Positions 41,686 through 53,602 of a DNA stretch of 64,000 nt are shown here, one piece after another (within the stretch, counting starts at the first letter, position 1; each line of letters opens with the position of its first letter). The DNA lies in assembly GCA_964035575.1 (NCBI GenBank), contig OZ037856.1, forward strand, positions 868,001-932,000, read 5' to 3'. A program made the translations under genes and the position numbers. The notes beneath the pieces were generated by a model. That model was not told where the DNA came from, ran no database searches, and saw only the letters and a program-made list of their open reading frames with translations. This DNA is from Rhynchopus sp. YZ270_cl-10 (taxonomy: Eukaryota; Euglenozoa; Diplonemea; Diplonemida; Diplonemidae).

Positions 41686-43498
41686 ATGAGTTTGTGGTGT
41701 GGATGGGTGTGCGTGCTGCGCACCAAGCAGGCGGCACATGTCAGCACAAGGTACTGGGCGGAGCTGCAGATGAACCAGATTGTGTTCTTCACGGAGCAGC
41801 ACGCACCACGCACACAACGTGCACACATCGAGCTCTCCAGCGTCGAACTCATGCAAGACGGTCGCGACGTCCCCCTTGAAGTCATGGGCGCATACACCCG
41901 CGGCATGGACAGCTCCCGATACCATTTCCTTGGCCTCTTCTCCCGCCAAGAATGGGTTCTCATTGGACTAGCCTCGGATGAAGATGTCAAGGATTGGATC
42001 CACATTTACTTTGAGTTCTGCAATGAAGGGAAGACAAGCCCACCTAACATGCATTCGCCTACTACACCTTGCCGGAGTCTCACACCAGAGAAGCGGGTGG
42101 CAAAGCAAAGCTCTGTGGCGAGCAGTAAGAGTGATTCGGTTGAAGTGTTTCTGATGAAGGCAGAGCTGGCGAAGAGTGCGGAGGAGATGAAGTACGAGGC
42201 GACGGAGTGGAGGGAGAAGGAGAGGAGAATGATGAGGAGGTACTCATCTGAGGCGGATATCATGAAGCAGCAGATAGATATGCTCAAACGCGAGCTTGCT
42301 GCAACCAAAGCAGCCTCTGAGCACCGTATCAACAGCCTCACAGCGCGCAACACCGAGCTCCTAGAAAAGCTCAAACACAACCCCTTCGAAGCCGAAGTCG
42401 CGCTCTTCAAAAACAACATCGAACAACTCCAAATCGACAAAACCGAGCTCCAAAGCATGATCGCCAGCTCCTCCCCAGACACCCTCCAAAACGAACTCCG
42501 CAAAAGCGAATCCGAAAAATTTGCTTTAAAAATGGAAGTCAAGCAGCTCCGGAAAGGGGAGGAGGAGTTGCAGGGTGTGGTGGCGCAGCTTCGATCGGAG
42601 GCAGCTCAGAGAAGAGAGCAGGCGGAGGAGGTGGGGGTGTTGCAGGGGCGTGTCGTGGCGCTGCAGGGCGCGCAGGTGGAGCTGTTGGACACGGTTGACG
42701 ATTTGACTGCAGAGAGGGATGAGTTGCGGAGGCAGAGACCTGTCTCGCTGGCAGGCTCGCGTGTGGGGCGTGTGGGTAGTACTGTGGCGAGTACCTGTGG
42801 GCAGCAGCTGTCGCATGTGTCTCATGTATCGCATGTGTCGCTCGTGTCGCATGTGTCACAGCACTCACCAGATGATTCTGACTCCGTCGAGCCCAAGCCC
42901 CTCCCCCCACCCCTCCCCACCTCCCCCCGCACGCAGTCCTCCAGAACATCGCTCACATCCCCCGCAGCGTCACCCCTCACGTCCCCCGCCATAGGGGCGA
43001 CAGACCTGGCCAGTACCGTTCCATGTGTGTACATAACCTGTCACGTCTGTGGAAACCACTTTGCGAATGGGTTGGACCAGCATTTGCCGAAGTGTCTCAA
43101 GGTATTTTTGGCCCTTTTTCGAGGGTTTTATCATTCTTAGTTAAGACTCTGTGTTTTATACATTTAAACTATTCTACTGAGGTGACCAATCAGAGCATTA
43201 GGTCCGTCTTACCAGCTTTTCTATCAATAACTCAACATATTAAACACAAAACCCACAGAGCTGGTACGCAGCACAGAAGGAGGTGCCTATGGACTGCAGG
43301 CAGAGGAGGCCTCCACTTGCACCAAACGTTCCCTTGGCGAACCTGTCGGAGTACAACAGGGCTGCACAGGAGACGTACCTGACACAGTCACGCAACAGGT
43401 GTGCACACTGCTTGCTGCGCTTTGAGGCGACAACACTGGTAGACCACATCTCACGCTGCAAGGAGAGGGGAACACGGCAGCCTTCCGAGAGGGAGTGA
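41686..43498 (+). CDS. PH-like, coiled-coil and paired C2HC zinc-finger protein
   Basis: Exons 41686-43101 and 43259-43498 (phase 0) give 551 residues. Residues 1-120 resemble a pleckstrin-homology fold: GWVCVLRTK and RYWAELQMNQIVFFTE strands, ending in a helix with Trp (DVKDWIHIYFEFC). Residues 165-370 are long coiled coil. Then comes a HVSHVSHVSLVSHVS repeat and a Ser/Pro-rich linker. Two zinc-finger-like units follow, one on each exon: CHVCGNHFANGLDQHLPKC and CAHCLLRFEATTLVDHISRC, both of CxxC-x(11-12)-H-x(3-4)-C type. The same finger appearing on both sides of the intron supports the splice. The architecture suggests a membrane-associated scaffold; partner and process are unknown. The start is the ATG in CGACAATGAG. 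Confidence 0.82.
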
Positions 43499-45181
43499 CG
43501 TCCTTGTTTGATCCTTTTGATCCTTCTAAATAATGGCTATTTACTTAGACACGCAGAATTATCTAAGGATTGGATCGTTTGCAGGGAATATGTGAACCCG
43601 CAAAAGGAGAGGGAGGAGAGGAGGTGGTGTGGCGTTGTGTGGTGTGTGTAGCAATCTACCCTATATTTTTAACATTTTGTTCCAAAACCATGTGGAAGAA
43701 CTAAAAAAATAACAAATAGCAACCATAACAAACGTTACTCTTTTTTTTGTACCCCAGTATTTTTCTTTTGTTTCTTTGACGTTAGTTATCAGCTTGTAAA
43801 TTGGGATAGGGAGAATTCAGTGGAAAAAAAAGGGGGGTTTTTTTGAGGGTTTTTTGTTTTGATAGCACCGAATATGCTGGGGGAGACGGTTTCCACGAGG
43901 TACAGGAAAATGTGGCCAGCGATGCGTGCGCGAAGAAAGGGGGACAGAGCCGCGGGCTCAGCCTTCGCATGGTGCCTCCAAGGTACGTCGCCGTACCTGA
44001 AGTGACAGAGCTCACTCAAATAAATGAACATCAATCTGTCCGCCACAGGGTACCCCATCTGTTGTGCCATCTCCCGGACCTGTTTTGCTGCTTCTTTTCG
44101 TTCAGCTTTAGCGCTGCTATCTTCGCAAGGTCCATCAGCGGCCCTTTCTGCAGCTTCGAGAACTGCTTCAGCAGGTTGTCGTAACAGCGACGAGCTGGCG
44201 AAGGCATATCCTCCACTTTTGCCTCCCACACTTTTCCCGCATCGTCGCCTTCGTTGACGTCGGCGTTCGCCGCTGGGTCCACGTCCCGAATTTGGCCCCC
44301 TTTGGCATTGCTGCTCAGCTCGTAATTCAACTGTGTGCACACACTGTCAAATATACTGCTTGTCGTGTCATCCGTGACCCGTCGTTGCTGTGTCTTCTGT
44401 AAGTGCCGCTGCTACTACAGCGTGTTTCTCTCACACCATCCCCTAAACTGTTGCTGCTGTTGCTGTTGCTGTTTGCGGGTTTGCTGCTGCCGGATCGGCC
44501 CTTGCCGCAGCTGTGCGTAAACACTGAGCCAGACCTTTGATGTCGTGGAGGGCTGACGCAGTGCGCATCTGGGGCTACTCCTGCGAGGAAGGAAAGCCAG
44601 CGTCCTGCATTTCCTTCAAGGAGAGGTGCGGAAAGCGGTGCGTCATGAGCCGCCACTGAGACATCAGGACTGCGCAAACGGTGCACTTATGCCCCCCCCG
44701 CTCCGCAACCCTTTACTTTTCTCCACTGATCCAGGTGGTCACCGGTGATTTTTATCAGCATGATTTTTGTCCTGTGGACGAGAATGAGATCAAATGTTTC
44801 TTCGCTGTTTCTTCGAAGTGTCCTTACGGAAGTGATACTCATCGGAAGCGCCCTTTTCACAATTTTTCTTCCTTTTTTGGTCTCTATACAGCATTTACCC
44901 GCTAGGTTTAACCAATAACGTTAAGTAGTTCCTCCATAGTCCGATATAGCCAAGCGCACGGCGTCTCCATGCGTTCACAGAATGGTTCCTGTACTGACAA
45001 CGTCCCTTCTCTCTCTGCCCCCTTCTCTTACAATCTCATCACAGGAACACAATACACGTCACCATACACTAGCAGACAAGAGAGACAGAGACAACAGAAA
45101 TATATTTTTAGCCGTAGCGCAGTACACAGACGCACGCACGTTAACAACCGACACACAAACACAAACACAAAAAGCCTCACA
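43499..45181. other. Spacer between the zinc-finger and EF-hand genes
   Basis: No + strand gene is supported. On the minus strand, 43880-44690 is unusually free of homopolymers and is described separately as a possible decayed gene. The part next to the EF-hand gene is C/T-rich and ends in ACAATG. Confidence 0.5.
43880..44690 (-). pseudogene. Possible decayed minus-strand coding region
   Basis: Three overlapping open stretches in different minus-strand frames follow one another (44327-44686, 44031-44342 and 43880-44340). Protein-like text includes SPARRCYDNLLKQFSKLQKG in one frame and GYPVADRLMFIYLSELCHFR in the next, as if a frameshift near 44060 separates two parts of one gene. A Gln/Ser/Asn-rich patch from CAG/AAC repeats lies at about 44440-44480. 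I recognise no domain. It could be an old transposon gene, a host pseudogene or chance. It would be the only minus-strand gene in the window. Confidence 0.3.
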
Positions 45182-47319
45182 ATGACGGCAGTACCCCCCG
45201 AGGGAAACAAGTTCTCCAAGGAGGAGAAGATGTTCATCGAGAAGCTCTTCCAGGCCTTCGACACTGACCGCAGTGGTATGGCTTTGTTGTTCTTTCTTTT
45301 TTTGAAAATTTTGGGTTCATTTAGTGCATCCTATGAGAGCTTCTATTCAGTGGAATATGAAAGTATATGATATTTTTTTGGTCAATTTGCAGGGAGGGAA
45401 ATAGCTGTAAAAAATTAAAGGTTGCTTAGTGTGAGTTGTAGACCTCTGACCAACCGTTCTTTGTGATTTCTTCTGTAGTTGCCACAAAGTGCACTATTAA
45501 GGTACTACAATTGACTAAGCAACGAGACCGCTTAGACTCATCTTTGTGTGCTACAATGTATTGGTTGCGATGATTGAGCGTGTCTCTGCGCTATCTTTCC
45601 CTATAACACCACCACACATACAGGAAAAATCGACTTCCTTGAATTCAAAATTCTTGCACGCAAACTGGGAGTTGAGATGAGCGACGATGGTATGTTGACT
45701 GTATTTTGATATTTTCTTTCAAACCTTACCAAACGCCTGCATCTGTCCAGACCCAGGCGACACCTTCAACTTTCTCTATAAGATGTAAACCACGAAACGA
45801 ATGTAGGACCACATGGTTGGTGTCTACCCCGGTACACCGGAAGTACACTGTCGCTTTGTATTTCAAGGCAACTTTTTATTTTCTAGCATCAGCATTCTCT
45901 CTTATTGAAAGGGTGCATGTGTTGGCCCTCTCAAATACTTTCAATTCTGTGAACTGAAAAGTATATGAATCTAACTCTTTTTGAACTGCACCACCTACAG
46001 AGCTCCGTAAGAGCATGGAGGCAGTGGACACCGACGGGAACATGGAGTTGGACATCTACGAGTTCTTGATGTGGCTTGAGAGTGCGCAGGCTGAGGGCGC
46101 TGACCCGTTCTCGATGCTTAAGGCGAAGATCAAGGCGCAGGGGTTGAAGCCGTTGAACAACTCGCAAATTGAGGGTCTGCGGGAGTGCTTCAACCACTTT
46201 GACTCTGACGGGTCTGGTGCCATCGATGTGCAGGAGCTGGGCAACGTGTTCCACGCCTTCGGACAGGAGCTCTCGCAAGAGGAGCTTGAGACTATGATCC
46301 GCGACGTCGACGTTGACGACTCTGGCGAGATTGAGTTCGAGGAGTTCCTTATGCTTATGATCCACAACTTCGGAAGCGATGAAAGTATGTTAAGAAAGAG
46401 GGGGGTGGGGTGGGGTGGGGTTGGTTCCTTTTTACTTAGCTGATGCTGTTTAATTTGTTTGCATGAGCGCGACTGAGATGCGTTTTAGCACGTTTCAACT
46501 GCTTTGTTTTTTTTATATGGAGTTTAATGAGGCATTCTACCCTGGCGCGTTTAGGCATATTTCGCTCTCTTTCACCCGATTTCACCCTGATTTCCTCAGG
46601 GAAAAATGGTCCAAATCTTTAATGTATTTGTGCCTGCGTCAGCCGATGAACAGTGAGGCGTTTGCACTTTCAATTTCTCTTTCTTTTGACAGGTGCCGAA
46701 CAAGAAGTGCAAAACGAGTTCCAGAAGCACGACCCCGAAAACACCGGTGTGCTCACAACCCAGCAGCTCATGTCCATCATTGCCGAGCTTTGTGGTGAGT
46801 TCCTTCCTGTCGACGAAATAGCCGAAATTGTGGGTATGTTTTCGCGAGGCTCGGTGTACAAACAGAGCAATTCTTTTGTGTGGGGAAAAACCACACTCTT
46901 GGGGATACTGGCGCAGCGTATTGAGAAACTGGACAAAAAGAAAGCTTGCACAACAGTATTTCCCCTTGAATCCTTTCACCTTGCGCCAAACATATTACCC
47001 CCCTATTTGGCTGCGTTCAACGAAAACAAACAGTGTTATTTTTATTGTTATCAAGATCCGTTGCCAGATGATATTTGTAGTTTTTTTTTTTTTTTGGCTT
47101 CAAAGGGGTTTACTCTTCACAGCCAAGGTAGTCAGTGGGAGCGTATTGCAGTAATAAAAATATCACAGAATATTGCGCACTTTATGCACAATGATGGTCA
47201 CTCACATCTTTCTTTTCAAAATAAATAATCTTTAATCTACAGCGTCGGCGGATGAGAACAACCTCGGTAGAGTGGAGTACATGAAGTGGGAGTCATTGTG
47301 GGAAGCACTCAGAGAGTAA
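45182..47319 (+). CDS. Six-EF-hand calcium-binding protein
   Basis: Five exons (45182-45275, 45624-45689, 46001-46384, 46693-46833 and 47243-47319) join in phase 1 at all four introns and encode 253 residues. EF-hand loops read DTDRSGKIDFLE, DTDGNMELDIYE, DSDGSGAIDVQE and DVDDSGEIEFEE. A weaker fifth (DPENTGVLTTQQ) and sixth (DENNLGRVEYMK) follow. The first four keep the Asp/Glu ligands at positions 1, 3 and 12 and should bind Ca2+; the last two are degenerate. Six hands in about 250 residues recall calbindin-type proteins, and loops 3-4 resemble centrin/calmodulin. It is a soluble Ca2+ sensor or buffer. The first EF loop is split by intron 1. Every intron contains at least one dispersed repeat piece. 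Confidence 0.92.
45508..45548 (+). repeat. Family D repeat inside EF-hand intron 1
   Basis: TTGACTAAGCAACGAGACCG and CTTAGACTCATCTTTG match copies at 16171, 38997 and 49694, in sense orientation. Confidence 0.65.
45781..45880 (+). repeat. Family B repeat inside EF-hand intron 2
   Basis: AGATGTAAACCACGAAACGA, CATGGTTGGTGTCTACCCC and GGTACACCGGAAGTACACTG end TTTGTATTTCAAGGCAAC. The copy occupies about a third of a 311-base intron. Confidence 0.85.
46461..46692 (+). repeat. GAGGCGTTTTGCAC-family pieces inside EF-hand intron 3
   Basis: Two copies are present: GCGACTGAGATGCGTTTTAG with CACGTTTCAACT (46468-46500), nearly identical to 6631-6662, and GTGCCTGCGTCAGCCGATGA with GAGGCGTTTGCACTTTCAAT (46630-46675). 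The second runs into CTTTTGACAG, the splice acceptor itself. Confidence 0.75.
47085..47180 (+). repeat. Family E repeat inside EF-hand intron 4
   Basis: TTTTTTGGCTTCAAAGGGGT, CTCTTCACAGCCAAGG and CAGTGGGAGCGTATTGCAGT match 18455 (PXK intron) and 32600. Confidence 0.85.
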
Positions 47320-48524
47320 GACAAACCAACTCATCTCCAGGGCAAGAAGCAACACATAGAACCAATAACATCTTCGAGTGAGAGAGAAAAAAATTTAGTC
47401 AAACCAGAGTTTCCTTGGTCCCTGTTTCATTCTTCTGCCACACTTCAAAGAATGAAGTGTGCCTTAAGCCAGTTTCCACCCAAATCACCCAGTTTTGGGT
47501 GGAAAAAGACAAATTCAGCAAGAAGCGCAACACAAATTTTACTCCCGTCTCCCCCCCCCCCCCCTTCTTCCCTTTAAAATGATTTTCATAACTTTAAAAA
47601 AAGCTAATTTTCCCCAAAAAAGCAAAAAACTCAACACAACACAAAAGGAAACAGCAAAAACCCCCTATGTAAACAAAAGTCGAATTTCCCCCCTTATGGG
47701 ATTTGCTTTTCCCCCCCAAAAAAAACAAAAAAAAAAAAAAAACAATAAACAATGTCAGGGTAGATCCTTAGCGAAAGTGAAAATAAGGATTCGAGAGTTT
47801 TTATTTTTTTTTCCTTTTTTTTTTTCCTTTTTTCTCTGGCCCATTTTTTTGGTTACCTACTAATTTCCAGCCACAGAGTGGCACCACCACGGTCCGCAAT
47901 CGATCCGGAAAGTCAAAATAAGGGGAAAACCAAAAGGAAAAAAAGTAAAAGTTCGCTACCGTTTTTTTGGCTGGCCTTCGGCCCGCCAATGCCCCTTTAA
48001 TATTTGTCTTCACTTCATAAGACAAGGACCAATGAGTCAGTGTCACCTTGCATAAGACAATTTTGAAGCATATTTTTGAAGAACACAATTACTATGTCCA
48101 CAAACCCGCAAAGCGGACCATTGTAAAAAGGTTGGTGCTGAGGGTGGAGGTTTCGAAGAAGTGCGTGTGTGTTAAAGGTCGGGTATGAGTCACCTGTACG
48201 GAGTATGAGATCCAGTAATAAAGACTTCAACCGGACCAAGGCAGAAACACAACACTGTTAGGCCAAAATCCAAAAACCCATAGGGCCCCAGTATTGTTGT
48301 CGAAAATCCCCACTTAATTTTTGGTGGGATTTTGAACTTTGCCCAAAAACTGCGAAAAAAAATTTCCGCTCGCTGCGCTCGCGGAGGTTCACCCAATGCG
48401 GTCTCGCCTACCCAAACTGCTGGTGCCTATTTAATTTTGAAAATTTTCTTGCTAATGCCGGGCTACCACTTTTTTTCAGAATGTTTCCAGAAAGTATTAC
48501 CCTTGTCAGAGGGCGCAGTGTCCG

Positions 48525-48900
48525 ACAAGGGTCACAGCCAGAATGTGATTTAATTGTTCAAATGCCGAAGGAAAAGGAAGCATGCGAAAGAATAAAAGTA
48601 GCGTACCGTGCGCCTGCGGCGCAGCTTGCAGCCCTGTTTGGCAGTAAAAATGTGCAATTTTGAGCGCAATTTTTTGAAATGTTGCGTACCGTGGCTTCGC
48701 CAGAAACTTTCGTTTCAGCAAAATCTGGAAGTAAAATTTACGGTAACTGTTGAAAATTACCAATGACAGTGCCGTTTTATGGCAACATTTTCAGAAATGT
48801 TGCGTACCGTGGCTTCGCCATGGGTGCCACGACCGCCGTTTCTTTTCGTAAATATACTGTCACTGCGCGTGCCTGGTGCAAATATCAATACAGTGCCGAA
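48525..48900 (+). repeat. Dispersed repeat (family H), copy 2
   Basis: This is the opposite-orientation partner of 14700-15005, with CGAAGGAAAAGGAAGCATGC, GTACCGTGCGCCTGCGGCGC and TTGCGTACCGTGGCTTCGCC. The last string occurs twice here (48685 and 48798), so the copy may have an internal duplication. Confidence 0.75.
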
Positions 48901-49693
48901 CTCCGCAGTAGGATCCGAGGAATTCTCACATTCCGCCGGAGGCCCTAACGAGCTGGGTTGGGCTCGACCGAGTTTCAGCGAAAACCCCCAAAACCTATAT
49001 TATCCCCTGGGGTTTAGTTATACGACAGCTGAGATGTGTAAAAAAACACCACTATTCTGCCTCAGTACAGTACCAACCTGCTTGTTGGATTTTTTTTTTT
49101 AGACCGTCACTCAATTTTTCCGCTCGCTGCGCGAGCGGACAAACCATCAACCCCCACGATTTCCCAAAAACCTGAAAGTTAGCGTCAGGCCTGCGCGGAA
49201 AAATTTCAAAAACGGGAGAGAAAAAAAAGGAAAAAAACGAAAATAAATCTGGGGTTTTTAGCGTTTTTAGCGAAAATAAGGATCTACCCTGAACAATGTG
49301 CAGTCCTTCGCCCCCCGGGCCCTCCCCGCTCCCCTTTCTTTGTTTACTGAACGAACGGACAAAACCCCTTCCTTTCTCCCCTCTCTCTGTTGTAGTGTTA
49401 AAAGAAAACTGTTTTTTTTTTCTTTGCTTCAAGTATTTTTATGAGAGATGGTATTAGTGGTCTTTTTTGTTATTTTTGTAAAATGGATGGATCCATTTGT
49501 CTTTTTTTTTTGCAGTCCCCTTCCCTGCCTCCCTCTTTTTTTTTCCCCCCGCGGAGTGTCAGTGCGCTGCGTCCCGTAGTTTGCACACTATCCATTTTTT
49601 TTTTTTTTTGAAAATTTGCGCGAAGTTTTTCGGGAATATTTTGTTAAGATGGCTAAGCAAAACGTTAAGTTTATCTTACCGATATTTCTTTCA

Positions 49694-49738
49694 AGGTGAC
49701 TAAGCACGAGAGGCTTAGGATCATCTCACAAACTTTTC
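49694..49738 (+). repeat. Family D repeat, intergenic copy
   Basis: GTGACTAAGCACGAGAGGCT, TAGGATCATCTCACAAAC and a pyrimidine tract. Confidence 0.65.
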
Positions 49739-52700
49739 TTTCTTTTTCCACATTTTTTTTTTCTCTTCTTCTATTGCCTCTATCCCTCGATCATCTGGGG
49801 TGTTGAGTTATGTATCCTGTTCCTTTGTAAACGGTTTTCCTTGTACCCACTGTATGAACCACACCCATACCTTTCAGTTATATTTCTCCACACTTTTTTG
49901 CCGTAGAATTTTTCAAATGATTTCCCCGATTTTAAAAAGTCGGAGACTATTATTTTACGTTCAAACAATATGTACTGAGAGATATGGGGTTTTTGGCAAA
50001 AATAGTGGGTAATAAGCTATGTATTGACAAATATTGAGTCATTATTTCGAGAATTGAGATTCGAGAGTGAAATAATGGTTCATGGCGTTGATACGGTGAT
50101 TTTATAAAAAAAAGGGGGTGTTTTTTTATTTTTGAAAAAATACAGTGAAGACTGTCAGAATGGCAGATTCCACTGAACGCACCGAAGGGGGTTCTTTTGA
50201 GTAACTCTGTTGTGTAAATTGACTGCCTTTTTTGAGTCTCTTTTTCAAAATGTTTGCGTCATATTCGGTGTATCCAGGCCATGTGTATGTCTTTGGTGTC
50301 CACAAGCCTATTCCACTAAAAAATGCATCATTTTTTTTTTAAAGAAGAAGAAAAAATAGGTACTTTTGTTGCACAACAAATTTGCAAAAAGAATTTGCAA
50401 TTTTTATTCTCTGTTTCCAACGTTTCTCAAGAGAGAAAAAAAGATGACATTTTTCGAAAACTTCAAAGAATTGTGTCAGTTTAGGCACATTTACTGTTAG
50501 TTTTCTTTTCTTTTTTTTTTTTTTTTTTTGCACAAAAAAACGTCACTTCCTCCCCCTTTTTTGTACCAATGCAGAGGAGTGTGTCGCATATGCGTTATGC
50601 TTTGATTTCTCTGAATGTTGAATTTGTGTTTTTTTTTTTTTTTTTTAGTACTGCAATCCTGCAAACTCTTTTTATTGCGTTGCTGACTATCGAGTAGAGG
50701 GGGGCTCATAGTAACTCTGTTATCCTTCTTTCTCTTGCAAAGACAAAAAAAATACGTGGAGTTCACACAGATGTGGTGGGTCCTACACGTTGTCGATTTT
50801 TCAAAAAAAAAATAAAACAAAAAAAAAAAAAAAATGCAACTGATCCATCCTTTTAGTTAGTCTTCCACACATCCATCCCTTACTTCGCGAATTTTTTTTT
50901 TTTTTAAACAGAGAATATCATAGGTGTGATGAAATGATTATTTCTCTTTTTCTTTTTCTGTCTAAGGCATAGATGGACAAATCTATTCAATGTCATTTTT
51001 TTGGTATTTGAGTTGAATATATTTGACCTACCATGTGTATGGGTAATGCGCGGAGACTGCTTGACACTAATAAAAAAAAAACAAATTACAAAAAATATTG
51101 TGCGACTCTTTTTTTGTGGATCTTTATTTTTTCTTTTTTTAGATGTGTTTCCCCCCCATTTTTTTACCCCATCCTCACGAGGTCCGCTCATCTTTCAAAA
51201 GCTTTTTTCCCCCTCCCCCCACCCCCCGACAAAGCAAAGTTGCTCCCATCCAAGTATATCATTTTGGGTGGGTGATATCCCCCCTTTACCTCTTCATGGT
51301 TGGATTCAATTGACGGTTGTTGTTGTGTTGCGTATTTTTTTTAGCTCAAAGTTTAACAAAAAAAAAAGTTGTTGTGCCCCCCCTCGATTTCTGGCAGAAT
51401 AAGTGTATTGTGGTGGTAACAATACACTACAATACTCACCGCCACACCTGTTGCTTCTCCCCTCCCCTCCCCCTCAAATACCCCCCCCCCCGTCCACTGT
51501 AGTTTCATTCATGAAATTTATTTTTCATTTTTCGTTCTGTCTGAGCCACGCATCCACAAAAAAAATTGTTAACCCCCCCTCACGGCTGCTCTTGGATAAG
51601 AAAAACTGCTCATTTTTTTTTCAAGGTTGACTAAAGCACATTTGCAAACTTTTTTTTTGTGTTCTTTTCACCCTCCTCCCCCCTCCCTTTACCCCTCCGT
51701 TCTTCTTCACCTCATTATCCCTATAGGATCATGTACCCAACTTTTGGTGATCAAGTACGAATTGTTCACTCTTTTATTGTACCAAGTTTTTCAAAGTTTT
51801 TCAAGGAGAGAAACAGGAAGAACATCCTTTGATAGCTCCTTTTTGAGGCAAAAGGAAAAGATTGATGAAAGATGATGGGGTGTGGTGGGGGGTTTTTTTG
51901 GATTTTTTTTTCACAGCAAAAAAAAAAAAAAAATGCGAATTGTTACGTGGTATTACAGTGAAGTGGTGATTTTTTGGACAAAAACCGTTACTATTGATAG
52001 ACGGCAAAATGATTTATCTAAAAGGGAACAGCCCCTTTTCATTTAAAAAAAAAATCCATAAAATAAGACTGAAAAAAACAGCTGCACAGATTATCAACAA
52101 AGAAATACCAGGAGACGTCTGCACCGTAACAATTATTTAGATTTTTTTTTCTTTTCTTTTTTTTTGCACTAAAAAGAGGTGGTGATACCCAGGCACTCGA
52201 GAGGTTCTAGTGTGCAAGGGAAGTGTCCTGCCCAAGGTATGGCATTTGAGAGGAGAGTACAGTTGATATCGTATGTGATGAAAAAAGAAGAACATTTTTT
52301 TTTTGTTTTTTTTTTTGTTTTCGTCACGCCCCCCACATTTTTTTGTATTTTCATGTGAAGCCCACAAAAAAAAAGGCAAAAGAGGATGCTGATGGACCCC
52401 TCTGTCTTTCTTTTAAGATTTTTTTTTATCTTAATCAATGACTTGTGTAGACGGTGCAGAGAACAAGCCTTCTTCTTTTAGTTAACGTAAAACAAAGTAA
52501 ACACAGTCAGAGACTGGTTGGGTGGGTTAAAAAAAATACATTTTGTTTGTCTAAATTTGGACAAAAATAAGAATGGACCCTTTTTTTTGGGCATTTTTTT
52601 GAGTACATAACCCTGGTGGGTGATTTGGTAATACAGCAGCAAAACAAACAAACAAAAAAACAAAAAAAAAAAAACAAAACTCATAAATTTTAACAAAGAG

Positions 52701-53156
52701 TTGCGTACATGTCTGCGGGTTATTAAGGTGGGAAGGGGGGGTTTTTTTGGGTTGTGTGTCCTACCTTCATAGTTTTTTAAATACCTATTCTTTGATAAGG
52801 AACACCAACAAAACAAAGAAATACTGAGTGCGGTGTATGTGTGTGGAAGAGAAAAAAAAGCACAATAAAAAAATGGATAACAAAACAAGTGCGGAAATTC
52901 CGAAAACAAAAGGATTTTTATTTTTCGAGATTCAAATATTCCTTCTATGTGATCCAAGCAAATAGGGTGACAACATCATTCCCGAACAACTGTCTTTACG
53001 CTTAGAGTGGTTCTTGCACGAAAACCATGGTTGTGAGGATTGTACACGATTCAAAAGCAGCATTATTTTGGTTGAGCTTGCAAGAAGGGAGATAGGACCT
53101 CCACAGGGAGATGAGGACCTGGACACAATATTCGCACACAAAACGGAAAAAAAAAA

Positions 53157-53234
53157 ATGATGACATTATCTCAACAATGTTTCTTGACGGGGCTGACGTT
53201 CTTCTACGGTAGATTAAACGGAAGATTTTACTGA
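53157..53234 (+). ncRNA. Box C/D snoRNA-like unit 1
   Basis: A 78-base unit begins with box C (ATGATGA) and ends with box D (CTGA). An internal box D' (CTGA at 53193-53196) follows a conserved possible guide (TTTCTTGACGGGG). Three more units follow downstream. The units are nearly identical except just after D', where a snoRNA has little constraint. A terminal stem is weak or absent. The rRNA target was not found. Confidence 0.6.
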
Positions 53235-53317
53235 AAACAAAACACACCTTTTTACCATATGAGACTCGGGTGCATTATTTTTTTTAGCCAAAACATTTCT
53301 CCGCATTTGCAAATCAC

Positions 53318-53395
53318 ATGATGATATTATCTCAACAATGTTTCTTGACGGGGCTGACGTTTTTCTACGGTAGATTAAACGGAAGATTTTACTGA
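53318..53395 (+). ncRNA. Box C/D snoRNA-like unit 2
   Basis: Same boxes and guides as unit 1, with one change after box C (ATA for ACA) and one after D'. It is separated from unit 1 by an unrelated 83-base spacer. Confidence 0.6.
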
Positions 53396-53456
53396 AAATA
53401 CATCACCCACCCGCACGCCTTCGGGGGTGGACAGCCGCGTTTGCAGCACAGACACA

Positions 53457-53534
53457 ATGATGACATTATCTCAACAATGTTTCTTGACGGGGCTGACGTT
53501 TTCTTACGGTAGATTAAACGGAAGATTTTACTGA
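53457..53534 (+). ncRNA. Box C/D snoRNA-like unit 3
   Basis: Same boxes and guides; the variation is again limited to the bases after D'. The preceding 61-base spacer is GC-rich and can form a hairpin (CACCCGCACGCC with GGGGGTGG). Confidence 0.6.
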
Positions 53535-53602
53535 AAAAACACGCAATTAATTCACTTTCGTCAATTCAGGGGTGGGTTCAGCTGTAGATACGACACCGAC
53601 AC

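Larger units (their letters stand above)
47320..52924. other. 5.6-kb homopolymer-rich gene desert
   Basis: No gene is supported. It is filled with T, A and C runs. It includes the second copy of the family H repeat (48525-48900), two hairpins of CGCTCGCTGCG type (48366-48384 and 49120-49138), a GAGTGTCAGTGC piece (49553) and two family D copies (49648-49680 and 49694-49738). Short frames here are mostly Phe/Lys runs from homopolymers. Confidence 0.6.

Noticed and set aside
52137-53247. Minus-strand frames rich in Phe and Lys
   Set aside because: They arise from T and A homopolymers and show no conserved features.
53157-53395. 25-codon peptide encoded by the tandem units
   Set aside because: The frame ATGATG...TGA is shared by three units but broken by an indel in the fourth; box C and box D explain both ends.
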